Positions 1-6,234 of a stretch of DNA of 17,206 nt are shown one piece after another. The stretch's first letter is position 1, and each line of letters begins with the position of its first letter. A program made the translations under genes and the position numbers. The stretch is from Mollicutes bacterium (GTDB taxonomy: Bacteria > Bacillota_I > Bacilli_A > RF39 > UBA660): the NCBI GenBank assembly GCA_012841465.1, contig DUUS01000090.1, forward strand, positions 1-17,206, written 5' to 3'. Under the pieces are notes generated by a model, which worked only from the letters and a program-made list of their open reading frames with translations, had not been told where the DNA came from and made no database searches.

Positions 1-75
1 ATAATTATAGTAGGTGGTGGAGCATTTATAATCACTAAACGAATAAAACATAAAAAAGAATATCTAGCAAATTAA
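1..75 (+). CDS. C-terminal fragment of an unknown membrane protein (5' end outside window)
   Basis: Frame 1 is open from the window edge to a TAA at 73-75. It encodes 24 residues: a hydrophobic, glycine-containing stretch (IIIVGGGAFIIT) followed by a strongly basic tail (KRIKHKKEYLAN). This is the usual look of a last transmembrane helix with a positively charged cytoplasmic end. The stop codon lies in the left arm of a terminator, which supports a true gene end here. The family cannot be identified from so little sequence. Confidence 0.6.
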   Translation: MIIVGGGAFIITKRIKHKKEYLAN

Positions 76-99
76 AAAAACGATTTTTATCGTTTTTTT
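74..99 (+). terminator. Rho-independent terminator of the upstream gene
   Basis: An 11-bp stem is formed by 74-84 (A-run then CGAT) and 89-99 (ATCG then a T-run), with a 4-base TTTT loop. The right arm itself supplies the U-tract. It overlaps the stop codon of the upstream fragment and isolates it from the prepilin promoter at 132. Confidence 0.85.
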
Positions 100-131
100 G
101 CATTCATTAGCCATTTTTGTGGAAAAATTAG

Positions 132-159
132 TTGACATTTGCTTAAATTATTGTATAAT
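132..159 (+). promoter_or_regulatory. Strong sigma-A promoter of the prepilin/nfo unit
   Basis: A perfect TTGACA (132-137) and a perfect TATAAT (154-159) are separated by 16 bases. Transcription would start near 166. This leaves a leader of about 16 bases with a GAGAGTAGG ribosome site before the ATG at 182. It is the only promoter in the window with both hexamers at full consensus. Confidence 0.88.
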
Positions 160-181
160 TATCTTAGAGAGTAGGGCTACA

Positions 182-619
182 ATGATGAAAAAGAAAAAAA
201 ATAATAAAGGTTTTACTTTAGCGGAATTACTAGCAGTTATAGTTATTCTAGCGATTATAATAGTGCTGTTGATGCCTGCAGCTATGGATACTATGGAAAG
301 GTCTAGACAAAGAGGCTTTAGAATGTTTGCTCAAAAAGTTGCGACAGCCGCTCGTGAAAAATTTAATGTAGACCTTATGTTTGATGAGATAGATGGTGGA
401 ACGACAAAATGCTATACCCTTGAACAATTAGGTTTAGATGAACATGGTTCATATAGAGGATTAGTTAAAATAGTTGTTGATGCCAATTTAATACCAGGTG
501 ATCATACAATATCTTTAACAGATCGAAGTTATAGTATAACTGATGCAAATTTTACAGAACTTGATACTGTTGATTTAGATGAACCTAAACCTGATACAAC
601 AACCTTTACATGTCCTTGA
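182..619 (+). CDS. Type IV prepilin-like protein (class III signal peptide, ComGC/GspG-like N-terminus)
   Basis: This 145-residue protein has a short basic leader ending in KG|FTLAE. Cleavage by a prepilin peptidase would fall after Gly10, giving Phe at +1 and the conserved Glu at +5 (residue 15), followed by a hydrophobic helix of about 20 residues. The rest is a small, probably extracellular domain with two cysteines, C77 and the near-terminal C144. They could form the C-terminal disulfide loop known from type IV pilins (inference). The open frame extends upstream to 98, but the promoter at 132-159 lies inside that extension, so the tandem ATGs at 182/185 are the credible starts. nfo follows after a weak hairpin. 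No prepilin peptidase, assembly ATPase or platform protein is nearby, so the system it serves is unknown. Confidence 0.85.
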   Translation: MMKKKKNNKGFTLAELLAVIVILAIIIVLLMPAAMDTMERSRQRGFRMFAQKVATAAREKFNVDLMFDEIDGGTTKCYTLEQLGLDEHGSYRGLVKIVVDANLIPGDHTISLTDRSYSITDANFTELDTVDLDEPKPDTTTFTCP

Positions 620-625
620 TAAAGT

Positions 626-650
626 AAAAAAAGATTAAGTTCTTTTTTTT
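626..650 (+). terminator. Weak hairpin with U-tract between prepilin gene and nfo
   Basis: 626-634 (seven A, then GA) can pair with 641-649 (TC then T-run) around a 6-base loop, followed by further T. Only one G-C pair supports it, so it would be leaky at best. nfo has no visible promoter of its own and probably depends on read-through from the promoter at 132. Confidence 0.4.
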
Positions 651-669
651 TAGAAAGAAGTGAAGAAAA

Positions 670-1548
670 ATGTTAATAATCGGAAGTCATGTTAGTTTTG
701 GAAAAAACCAATTACTAGGATGCGTAGAGGAAACAATAAAATATGGAGGAAATGTCTTTATGTTTTATACAGGAGCTCCTCAAAATACTTTTAGAAGTAA
801 AATAGATAATAATCTAGCTATAGAAGCTTATAAATTAATGAATAATAACAATATATTATTTGATAAAGTAATTTGCCATGCTCCCTATATAATTAATCTT
901 GCTAATAATTTAGATCCTTCTAGATATCAGTTTAGTATGAACTTTTTAAGAAGTGAAATAGATAGATGTATTAGTCTTGGAGTAAAATACCTAGTACTTC
1001 ATCCAGGTTCTGCCGTTAAGTTAGATAGAGAAATTGCTATTGACAATATAATAAATGCTTTAAATTTAGTTTTGAAAAAAGAAGATGAAATTATGATTCT
1101 ACTTGAAACAATGGCAGGTAAAGGTACTGAAATAGGAATAAACTTAAATGAACTTAAATATATAATTGATAATATAAACTTAGAAGAAAAAATAGGGGTC
1201 TGTATTGATACTTGTCATTTAAATGATTCAGGAGTTGATTTAAATTATTTTGATGATTATTTAAATAACTTTGAATCTTTAATCGGACTTGATAAATTAA
1301 AATGTGTTCATATTAATGATAGTAAAAATGAAGTAGGAATGAAAAAAGATCGCCATGCTAATATAGGTTTTGGAACTATTGGCTTTGAAAATATCTTAAA
1401 AGTAATCTATCATGAAAAGTTAAAAAATGTTCCTAAAATATTAGAAACTCCCTATGTAGATGACAAACCTCCATATAAACATGAAATTAAAATGATTAAA
1501 AATAAAACATTTAATCCAAATTTATTAGAAGACATTATAAAAGAGTAG
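670..1548 (+). CDS. nfo: Endonuclease IV (class II AP endonuclease)
   Basis: This 292-residue TIM-barrel nuclease cleaves the phosphodiester bond 5' of abasic sites in base excision repair, using three metal ions. All nine ligands expected from the family can be placed: H70, H111, E146, D180, H183 (in IDTCHLNDSG), H214 (CVHINDSK), D227 and H229 (KDRHANIG), and E259 (ILETPY). The length matches bacterial Nfo (about 280-300). The opening LIIGSHVSF is typical. The start is the ATG at 670 behind an AGAAGTGA ribosome site. The gene follows the prepilin gene in the same direction and meets a DUF2624-like gene head-on at a bidirectional terminator. Bacillus also keeps nfo next to a DUF2624 gene (yqfS-yqfT). 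Confidence 0.97.
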   Translation: MLIIGSHVSFGKNQLLGCVEETIKYGGNVFMFYTGAPQNTFRSKIDNNLAIEAYKLMNNNNILFDKVICHAPYIINLANNLDPSRYQFSMNFLRSEIDRCISLGVKYLVLHPGSAVKLDREIAIDNIINALNLVLKKEDEIMILLETMAGKGTEIGINLNELKYIIDNINLEEKIGVCIDTCHLNDSGVDLNYFDDYLNNFESLIGLDKLKCVHINDSKNEVGMKKDRHANIGFGTIGFENILKVIYHEKLKNVPKILETPYVDDKPPYKHEIKMIKNKTFNPNLLEDIIKE

Positions 1549-1564
1549 GATTTCTACTCTTTTA
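1538..1564. terminator. Bidirectional terminator shared by nfo and the convergent DUF2624-like gene
   Basis: An 11-bp perfect stem is formed by 1538-1548 (TAAAAGAGTAG) and 1554-1564 (CTACTCTTTTA), with a 5-base loop. A-rich and T-rich arms allow termination in both directions. It overlaps the stop codons of both genes, nfo ending at 1548 and the reverse gene ending at 1562. Confidence 0.85.
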
Positions 1565-1810
1565 TAATAGTTCTGAATATTTAATAATTAACTGTTTTAT
1601 TTTATTAAAGTTTTCTTGAGTAAATCTGTTTTGATATTTATTTATATCAAAATCTTTTCCTTTTTCTAATAATTCTTCGTAATTGTTTTTAATAAAGGCA
1701 TAAACAAAACTTAATTCTTGTTTGTTTAAATTAATATTTTCTTTTCTAGCAAAATTAAAAACATCATTTTCAGTTATATTTTTGACATAACTTTCAATTA
1801 AACCTATCAT
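1562..1810 (-). CDS. DUF2624-family (YqfT-like) small protein of unknown function
   Basis: This 82-residue soluble, charged, probably all-helical protein has no cysteine and no membrane segment. The middle (DVFNFARKENINLNKQE, then a helix-rich ELLEKGKD region) resembles the small Bacillus protein YqfT encoded next to nfo. Neighbourhood and size support that assignment; sequence similarity alone is weak. The start is the ATG at 1810, with AAGGG 8 bases upstream. A GTG three codons earlier lies inside that ribosome site and is unlikely. It shares a terminator with nfo and is antiparallel to it, whereas in Bacillus the two genes run the same way. The function is not known. Confidence 0.75.
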   Translation of the reverse strand: MIGLIESYVKNITENDVFNFARKENINLNKQELSFVYAFIKNNYEELLEKGKDFDINKYQNRFTQENFNKIKQLIIKYSELL

Positions 1811-1857
1811 TAAAATCACCCTTAAATTAATATATGCAAAAATATAGATAAATTACC

Positions 1858-1863
1858 TATACT
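1858..1863 (+). promoter_or_regulatory. Candidate -10 box immediately before the PBP start codon
   Basis: TATACT at 1858-1863 ends only 6 bases before the ATG at 1870, so a transcript from it would begin at or next to the start codon. No convincing -35 is present. No Shine-Dalgarno sequence precedes the ATG, which fits a leaderless message, but other promoters further upstream cannot be excluded. Confidence 0.35.
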
Positions 1864-1869
1864 AGTAAT

Positions 1870-3798
1870 ATGAAAAGATTAAGTATATTATTAGTTGTTT
1901 TTAATATTATTATAATTGGTAGATTATTTTATTTGACTATTTATAATAAAGATTATTATGACAACTTAGAAAGTGAAAAAAGAGAAGTTGTTATTGAGGG
2001 TATGAGTGCTCCTAGAGGGAGAATTTTTGATGTTAAAGGAAATATACTAGTAGATAATGTTGGGGTTAAGTCAATTATATATAATAAACTTAATATAAGT
2101 ACTGAAGAGGAGTTAGTAATTGCTGAGGTTCTTGCTAGTAATATCGAGATAAATGAAGAGGTATCACTTAGAGATTTAAAATATTATTATTATTTAAATA
2201 ATAAAGAAAAAGTAAATAATTTAGTACCTGAAAATACAATGAAGGAATATAGGGAAAGAAAATTAAATAGTAATGAATTACTTGATATTAAACTTGATTT
2301 AATATCAAGTGAAATGCTTGAAGAAATAAATAAAAAAGCAGCTATCTTTTATTATTTAATGAATAATGGATTTTCTTATCAAGATAAAATAATAAAAAAT
2401 AATATTACTGATGAAGAATATATAATTATAAATAAATTATCATTATCAGGAATAAGAACTGATATAACCTGGGAGAGAATATATCCCTATGGTGATGTAC
2501 TTAAAGATATTTTTGGAAGAGTATCAACATATAAACAAGGGCTTCCACTTGAATATAAAACTGAGTATTTAAAACAAGGATATAAACTAAATGATCGAGT
2601 TGGTATTTCTAATTTAGAATATGTTTATGACCATTATTTAAGAGGAACTAAAGCTAAATATAAAGTAGAAAATAATAAACTTAAATTAATAGAGTCCTAT
2701 GAAAGAGGAAAGGATCTTGTTTTATCTATAGATATTGATTTTCAAATAAAGATAGAAAAAATTCTTGAAGAAGAAATGATTAAAGCTAAAAATAGTTATA
2801 ATTCGAAATACTTTAGTGAGTCTTATGTACTTGTAGGCAGTCCTAGTGATGGAAGTATAATTGCGATGGTTGGAAAGAAAATAAAAGAAGATTTATCATT
2901 TGTTGATTATTCAAATTATAATATATTAAGTTCATTTAATATGGGGTCATCAGTTAAAGGAGCAACTATAAGTGTTGGATATGCTAATGGTTTAATTGAT
3001 GAAAATACTAAGGTATATGATTCATGTATTAAATTATATAGAGGTAAAAACAGATGTTCCTGGACTAACTTAGGCACTATAAATGATTTAAATGCTCTAA
3101 GAATGTCTAGTAACTATTTTCAATACTTAATCGCAGTTAATTTAACTGGTAAAAAATATACTAGAAACATGAGATTAAATGCAACTATGGAACATTTTAA
3201 TTTATATCGTAATATATTAAAAGACTATGGACTAGGAAATATTACAGGAATAGATTTATTAAATGAAAATACTGGTATTAAATCAAGAACAGTTACTGAT
3301 GATTTGCTTCTTAATATATCAGTTGGACTATATGATACATATACACCAATATCTATGCTTCAGTATATAAATACTATCGCAACTGGAAAAAGAATTAAAT
3401 TATCACTTTTAAAAAGTGTCATAAATAGTGATGGTAGTATTTATTATCAGATTGATCCTAAAGTATTAAATAAAGCACCAGTAGATGAAAAGTATTTAAA
3501 TAGAATTAGAGAAGGTTTTAGATTAGTTAATACTTCTGGTACTGGATATAGTTATACTAATCGAAAAGTACCTTCTGCTGGTAAAACTGGTACTGCAGAT
3601 TCATATTTAGATGTAGTTGATAAAACTATCTCTACTACTAGTACTTCATATGTTACTTATCTACCATTTGATAAGCCGGAGTATTCTATTGCGATTGTAA
3701 GTCCGCATTTGAGTTATAAAAATAGTACTAGTAATTATCGCTATCCGATTAATTCTAGAGTTGTCAGAGAAATTACTAATTTGCTTTATAATGATTGA
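1870..3798 (+). CDS. Class B penicillin-binding protein (D,D-transpeptidase)
   Basis: This 642-residue peptidoglycan transpeptidase is anchored by an N-terminal membrane helix (about residues 4-24). A PBP dimerisation domain follows, recognised by MSAPRGRIFD and later by a DRVGISNLEYVYDHYLRG block. The C-terminal penicillin-binding domain carries the three active-site motifs: S360-S-V-K363 (nucleophile Ser360), S413-S-N415, and K572-T-G-T575. It crosslinks stem peptides outside the membrane and would pair with a SEDS glycosyltransferase such as the one at 6235. Whether it is the division type (FtsI/SpoVD) or the elongation type (PBP2) cannot be settled here. The ATG at 1870 gives a normal PBP N-terminus but has no ribosome-binding site. 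Confidence 0.93.
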   Translation: MKRLSILLVVFNIIIIGRLFYLTIYNKDYYDNLESEKREVVIEGMSAPRGRIFDVKGNILVDNVGVKSIIYNKLNISTEEELVIAEVLASNIEINEEVSLRDLKYYYYLNNKEKVNNLVPENTMKEYRERKLNSNELLDIKLDLISSEMLEEINKKAAIFYYLMNNGFSYQDKIIKNNITDEEYIIINKLSLSGIRTDITWERIYPYGDVLKDIFGRVSTYKQGLPLEYKTEYLKQGYKLNDRVGISNLEYVYDHYLRGTKAKYKVENNKLKLIESYERGKDLVLSIDIDFQIKIEKILEEEMIKAKNSYNSKYFSESYVLVGSPSDGSIIAMVGKKIKEDLSFVDYSNYNILSSFNMGSSVKGATISVGYANGLIDENTKVYDSCIKLYRGKNRCSWTNLGTINDLNALRMSSNYFQYLIAVNLTGKKYTRNMRLNATMEHFNLYRNILKDYGLGNITGIDLLNENTGIKSRTVTDDLLLNISVGLYDTYTPISMLQYINTIATGKRIKLSLLKSVINSDGSIYYQIDPKVLNKAPVDEKYLNRIREGFRLVNTSGTGYSYTNRKVPSAGKTGTADSYLDVVDKTISTTSTSYVTYLPFDKPEYSIAIVSPHLSYKNSTSNYRYPINSRVVREITNLLYND

Positions 3799-3823
3799 AT
3801 TAAAGAGAAGTTTATAGTATATT
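3795..3823 (+). promoter_or_regulatory. Possible sigma-A promoter of the small Cys-rich gene
   Basis: TTGAAT (3795-3800) and TATATT (3818-3823) are 17 bases apart. Both are imperfect but well spaced. The start would be near 3830, just before the AGAGGTG ribosome site at 3834-3840. Confidence 0.4.
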
Positions 3824-3847
3824 TAATTAAAGTAGAGGTGCATATAA

Positions 3848-4042
3848 ATGGGAAATAGAGTATTTATATCAATGGTTATAATTGTACTAGCAGTTTTTAG
3901 TTTACTGACATATTATAAATTAAAAGAAATGCCTGAAGATAATTGTTGTATTGATATGAAAGTACCTACAGATAAGTCTTGTTATGATTGTCAAAATTAT
4001 AATTTAGCTGAGAAAATAGTTTATGTATGGAAATATAGTTGA
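3848..4042 (+). CDS. Small membrane-anchored Cys-rich protein, function unknown
   Basis: This 64-residue protein has one hydrophobic helix near the N-terminus (about residues 5-22, VFISMVIIVLAVFSLLTYY), then a short tail holding four cysteines in the order CC, C, C (DNCCID ... KSCYDCQNYN). The start is supported by AGAGGTG 7 bases upstream. The Cys pattern could bind a metal or form disulfides if the tail faces outside. It could also be read as a lone zinc-knuckle-like segment, but no known family is recognised. It follows the PBP gene by 49 bases and precedes the strong rpmG promoter, so it is either the last gene of the PBP unit or a single-gene unit. Confidence 0.7.
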   Translation: MGNRVFISMVIIVLAVFSLLTYYKLKEMPEDNCCIDMKVPTDKSCYDCQNYNLAEKIVYVWKYS

Positions 4043-4068
4043 ATCTTTATTAAATCGTATGCTATAAT
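4039..4068 (+). promoter_or_regulatory. Promoter of the rpmG-efp unit (extended -10)
   Basis: The consensus TATAAT (4063-4068) is preceded by TGC, giving TGnTATAAT. TTGAAT at 4039-4044 is a fair -35 with an 18-base spacer. Transcription would start near 4075, ahead of the AAGGAGG site at 4086-4092. Confidence 0.8.
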
Positions 4069-4100
4069 ACTAATGGTTTCTTAAAAAGGAGGAATTTATT

Positions 4101-4268
4101 ATGTCTAAGAAAAGTGAAAATCGTTCTGGTGTAGAATTAAAATGTTCAATGTGTGGTTTTATAATCAGACCAACTGAAAAAAACAAAGCAAAGACTCCAG
4201 ATCGTCTGGAATTAAATAAGTTTTGTAAAGTTTGTAACAAAACAGTAGTATTTAATGAGAAAAAATAG
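4101..4268 (+). CDS. rpmG: 50S ribosomal protein L33 (zinc-binding form)
   Basis: This 55-residue protein of the large ribosomal subunit matches L33 across its length: a basic N-terminus, C15-S-M-C18, the signature PDRLELNKF, C42-K-V-C45, and a lysine-rich end. The two CxxC pairs make a zinc ribbon, so this is the zinc-requiring (C+) paralogue rather than the zinc-free one made under zinc limitation. The ribosome site AAGGAGG (4086-4092) is the best in the window and the spacing is ideal. The gene is driven by the extended -10 promoter at 4039-4068. efp starts 7 bases after its stop, so the two are probably cotranscribed. Confidence 0.96.
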   Translation: MSKKSENRSGVELKCSMCGFIIRPTEKNKAKTPDRLELNKFCKVCNKTVVFNEKK

Positions 4269-4275
4269 GTGTTAA

Positions 4276-4833
4276 ATGATAAATATTAATGATATTAAAA
4301 ATGGAATGACTGTTATATTTAATAATAATCTTTGTTTAATAATTGATTTTCAACATGTTAAACCAGCAAGAGGACCTGCATTTATCAGAATCAAATATAA
4401 AAATATAAAAACAGGAGCAATATTAGAAGAAACATTTAATAGTCATATTAAAGTAGAAAGAGCTCATGTTGAAAGAGTATCTATGTCTTACTTGTATAAC
4501 CAAGGAGATAAATATGTCTTTATGAATACTAAAGACTATAGTCAACTTGAAGTAGATAAAGATATCTTAAAAGATAATATTAAATACTTAAAAGAAAACT
4601 TAGAAGTAGAACTTAATATTTATGAAGGTAATATTATCAATATAAATCTACCTGAAAAAGTAGAATATGAAGTTACTCAGACAATGGATGCTGTTAAAGG
4701 AAATACATCAGGAAGTGCTAGTAAAGACGCTACCATTGAAACAGGATTAGTAGTAAAGGTTCCTCTGTTTATTAAAACAGGTGAAAAGATTATTATTAAT
4801 ACAAGTGATGGAAAATATTCAAGTAGAGCATAA
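4276..4833 (+). CDS. efp: Translation elongation factor P
   Basis: This 185-residue protein relieves ribosome stalling at polyproline sequences by binding between the P and E sites. It has three beta-barrel domains of standard length: the KOW-like N-terminal domain (about 1-62), the OB middle domain (about 67-120) and the C-terminal domain ending with GxYxxR-like residues. The signature of the C-terminal domain is visible (VKGNTSGSASKDATIETG). The loop that reaches the peptidyl-transferase centre reads KPARGPAF, with Arg32 where Bacillus and E. coli carry a modified lysine. The ATG at 4276 is preceded by AGGTG next to the rpmG stop. The gene lies between rpmG and a strong terminator. Confidence 0.97.
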   Translation: MININDIKNGMTVIFNNNLCLIIDFQHVKPARGPAFIRIKYKNIKTGAILEETFNSHIKVERAHVERVSMSYLYNQGDKYVFMNTKDYSQLEVDKDILKDNIKYLKENLEVELNIYEGNIININLPEKVEYEVTQTMDAVKGNTSGSASKDATIETGLVVKVPLFIKTGEKIIINTSDGKYSSRA

Positions 4834-4856
4834 AATCCCTTAAAGGGATTTTTTTT
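4832..4856 (+). terminator. Strong rho-independent terminator of rpmG-efp
   Basis: A 9-bp stem AAAATCCCT / AGGGATTTT (4832-4840 with 4844-4852), with three consecutive G-C pairs and a tight 3-base loop, is followed by T to 4856. It overlaps the end of efp by two bases. Confidence 0.92.
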
Positions 4857-4881
4857 AGTCCTTCATTTTTCTAAATTATCA

Positions 4882-4890
4882 TGGTATAAT
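4882..4890 (+). promoter_or_regulatory. Extended -10 promoter of the TadE-like/ATPase cassette
   Basis: TGG-TATAAT at 4882-4890 is a full TGnTATAAT. A poor -35 (TTCATT, 4862-4867) sits at 17 bases. The start would be near 4897, just ahead of the AGGAAGTGA ribosome site at 4902-4910. Confidence 0.75.
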
Positions 4891-4914
4891 CAAGCCATAG
4901 TAGGAAGTGATTTA

Positions 4915-5313
4915 ATGAATGCTCACAAAAGAAATACAGGTATCTTTTTTATAGTAATACCTCTTACAATTTTAATAAGTGCTTTTCTATTTGATGAAGG
5001 AATTAAAATAGTGCAGCATAAAAGATTAGAACATGTTACTAAAACTATTATAAAAGATTCTTTTACTTATAATGTAAATGATTATTATGAAAAAGCTAAA
5101 AGAGAATATAAAAATAAAAAAATTGACTATGATCAGTTAAGAGTTGAGTATGATTATGATACTTTATATATTTATAATGTTCATACCTATGTTAGTTTTT
5201 TTGGTAGAATATTTAATATCAAAGCTTACCGAACTGATGTAAGTATTAAAGGGACTTTAGTTGGAGATGAAGTAGTATTTGAAAAAGTTGACACAAGCAC
5301 AGAAGAGTTTTAA
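4915..5313 (+). CDS. TadE-like single-pass membrane protein, function unproven
   Basis: This 132-residue protein has a short basic start, then a membrane helix (about residues 9-27, TGIFFIVIPLTILISAFLF). The helix runs directly into DEGIKIVQHKRLEHVTKT and then a soluble alpha/beta tail without cysteine. A basic residue, a Pro within the helix, an acidic residue just after it and a long amphipathic continuation is the layout of TadE/TadG pseudopilins of Flp (Tad) pili. The conserved Glu of TadE is not clearly placed, so the assignment is tentative. The gene is first in an operon, and its 3' end overlaps the ATPase gene by 35 bases. A CpaE-like ATPase next door strengthens the Tad-like reading, but no CpaF/TadB/TadC homologue is in the window. 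Confidence 0.7.
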   Translation: MNAHKRNTGIFFIVIPLTILISAFLFDEGIKIVQHKRLEHVTKTIIKDSFTYNVNDYYEKAKREYKNKKIDYDQLRVEYDYDTLYIYNVHTYVSFFGRIFNIKAYRTDVSIKGTLVGDEVVFEKVDTSTEEF

Positions 5314-6031
5314 TAATTTAACAGCTATCTTTTCTGCTAAGGGCGGAGTAGGTAAAACAACAATTCTTTTAAATTTAGCAGGAGTTTTATCTAATGATAA
5401 AAAGGTTCTAATTATTGATTTAGATCTTTTTTCAGGTGGCATTGCTCTTTGTTTAAATAAAGTTGCTAAGAAAACTATTTATAATTTTCATTTAGATATG
5501 AATAAAAAGAATCTTGATTATAAAAAATATATTACTAAATATAATGATAATATTGATTTTGTTGGTGCTCCTAGGAGTATTGAAGAAGGTAAAAAGATTG
5601 ATTTTAAAACAGTTGAGAAATTAATTTATGAAACTAATTTACAATATGATATTATTTTATTTGATTTAAGTCATATTTATAGTGACCTTAATATTAAAGT
5701 ACTTAATTTAGTATCAAATGTACTTTATGTTATGACTAATGATCCCGTTGATTTAAAAAACAGTTCAAATATGATACCTCTTCTTAAAGAAAATAATAAT
5801 AATTTAAAGGTAATATTAAATTACAGTATTCACAGAGAAAGAAATTATTATACTTTATATGATATTAAAAGTGTTATAAATAATAATATAGATTATACAA
5901 TATCTCATTCATTTTATAATCCAAATATTGATTTTATAACTGTAAGAGGTGAAATTCATTCTCTTAATACTAAGAAGTTTTATGATTATAAGATATTTAA
6001 TTTAATTGCTAAAGATATAGTAAAAGAGTGA
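5279..6031 (+). CDS. MinD/ParA-superfamily ATPase, CpaE-like
   Basis: This P-loop ATPase of about 250 residues carries a deviant Walker A motif, K21-GGVGK-TT28. Lys21 is the signature lysine that reaches across the dimer, and Lys26 binds phosphate. It is followed by VLIIDLDLFSGG (switch region, about 43-54) and a Walker B-like YDIILFDLSH. Family members position proteins at membranes or on DNA; CpaE members assist Tad pilus assembly, which suits the TadE-like gene just upstream. No amphipathic membrane-targeting helix typical of MinD is obvious at the C-terminus. No ATG is available before the P-loop: the frame opens at TTG 5279 inside the upstream gene, with GGAG 12 bases earlier, and a second TTG lies at 5288. 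Which one is used is uncertain. Confidence 0.88.
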   Translation: MKKLTQAQKSFNNLTAIFSAKGGVGKTTILLNLAGVLSNDKKVLIIDLDLFSGGIALCLNKVAKKTIYNFHLDMNKKNLDYKKYITKYNDNIDFVGAPRSIEEGKKIDFKTVEKLIYETNLQYDIILFDLSHIYSDLNIKVLNLVSNVLYVMTNDPVDLKNSSNMIPLLKENNNNLKVILNYSIHRERNYYTLYDIKSVINNNIDYTISHSFYNPNIDFITVRGEIHSLNTKKFYDYKIFNLIAKDIVKE

Positions 6032-6034
6032 TTT

Positions 6035-6175
6035 ATGAAATTAGAAATAATATTAATAACAACTTTTATTTTATTAATTATAATTACTGTAGTAATTCTA
6101 TTATTTTTAATATTAAAGAAAATGCAAGATAAAAAAATTGTAAATAGAATAAAGAAGCATACTGCAAATAAATAA
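6035..6175 (+). CDS. 46-residue single-pass membrane miniprotein
   Basis: An ATG at 6035 starts 3 bases after the ATPase stop, with AGAGTGA as ribosome site. The product is an almost pure hydrophobic helix (about residues 4-27) and then a strongly basic tail (KKMQDKK, NRIKKHTANK). That predicts an N-out, C-in orientation or a positively charged cytoplasmic anchor. It closes the cassette, with its stop followed at once by a terminator. The tight spacing and good ribosome site make translation likely. No family is recognised. It could be a membrane partner for the ATPase (inference). Confidence 0.7.
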   Translation: MKLEIILITTFILLIIITVVILLFLILKKMQDKKIVNRIKKHTANK

Positions 6176-6179
6176 TGTA

Positions 6180-6206
6180 AAGGCATATTTAAAATATGCT
6201 TTCTTT
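6180..6206 (+). terminator. Terminator of the TadE-like/ATPase/miniprotein cassette
   Basis: A stem GCATATT / AATATGC (6183-6189 with 6193-6199) with a 3-base loop can be extended by A-T and G-U pairs on each side. It is followed by TTTCTTT. It separates the cassette from the FtsW/RodA gene. Confidence 0.75.
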
Positions 6207-6215
6207 ATGATATTA

Positions 6216-6221
6216 TATAAT
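6216..6221 (+). promoter_or_regulatory. Possible -10 box before the FtsW/RodA gene
   Basis: TATAAT at 6216-6221 lies just after a terminator and 13 bases before the ATG at 6235. No recognisable -35 and no TGn extension are present. The ribosome site AGGAG (6223-6227) would fall at the very start of the transcript, so this call is weak. Confidence 0.4.
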
Positions 6222-6234
6222 TAGGAGCATATTG

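Noticed and set aside
98..181. N-terminal extension of the prepilin-like gene by 28 codons
   Set aside because: A consensus promoter (132-159) lies inside it, there is no ribosome site at 98, and the prepilin leader is complete when translation starts at 182.
1829..1834. TATATT on the reverse strand as -10 for the DUF2624-like gene
   Set aside because: No matching -35 and no TGn; in sequence this AT-rich, a lone hexamer is not informative.
5257..5442. Reverse reading frame over the start of the ATPase gene
   Set aside because: Antisense to the P-loop region and without initiation signals; a shadow frame.
5986..6186. Reverse reading frame across the 46-residue miniprotein
   Set aside because: The forward frame has a ribosome site, tight spacing and a terminator after it. 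The reverse frame starts inside that terminator hairpin.
6232..6234. TTG as start of the FtsW/RodA gene
   Set aside because: It is only 4 bases from AGGAG, while the ATG at 6235 has normal 7-base spacing.
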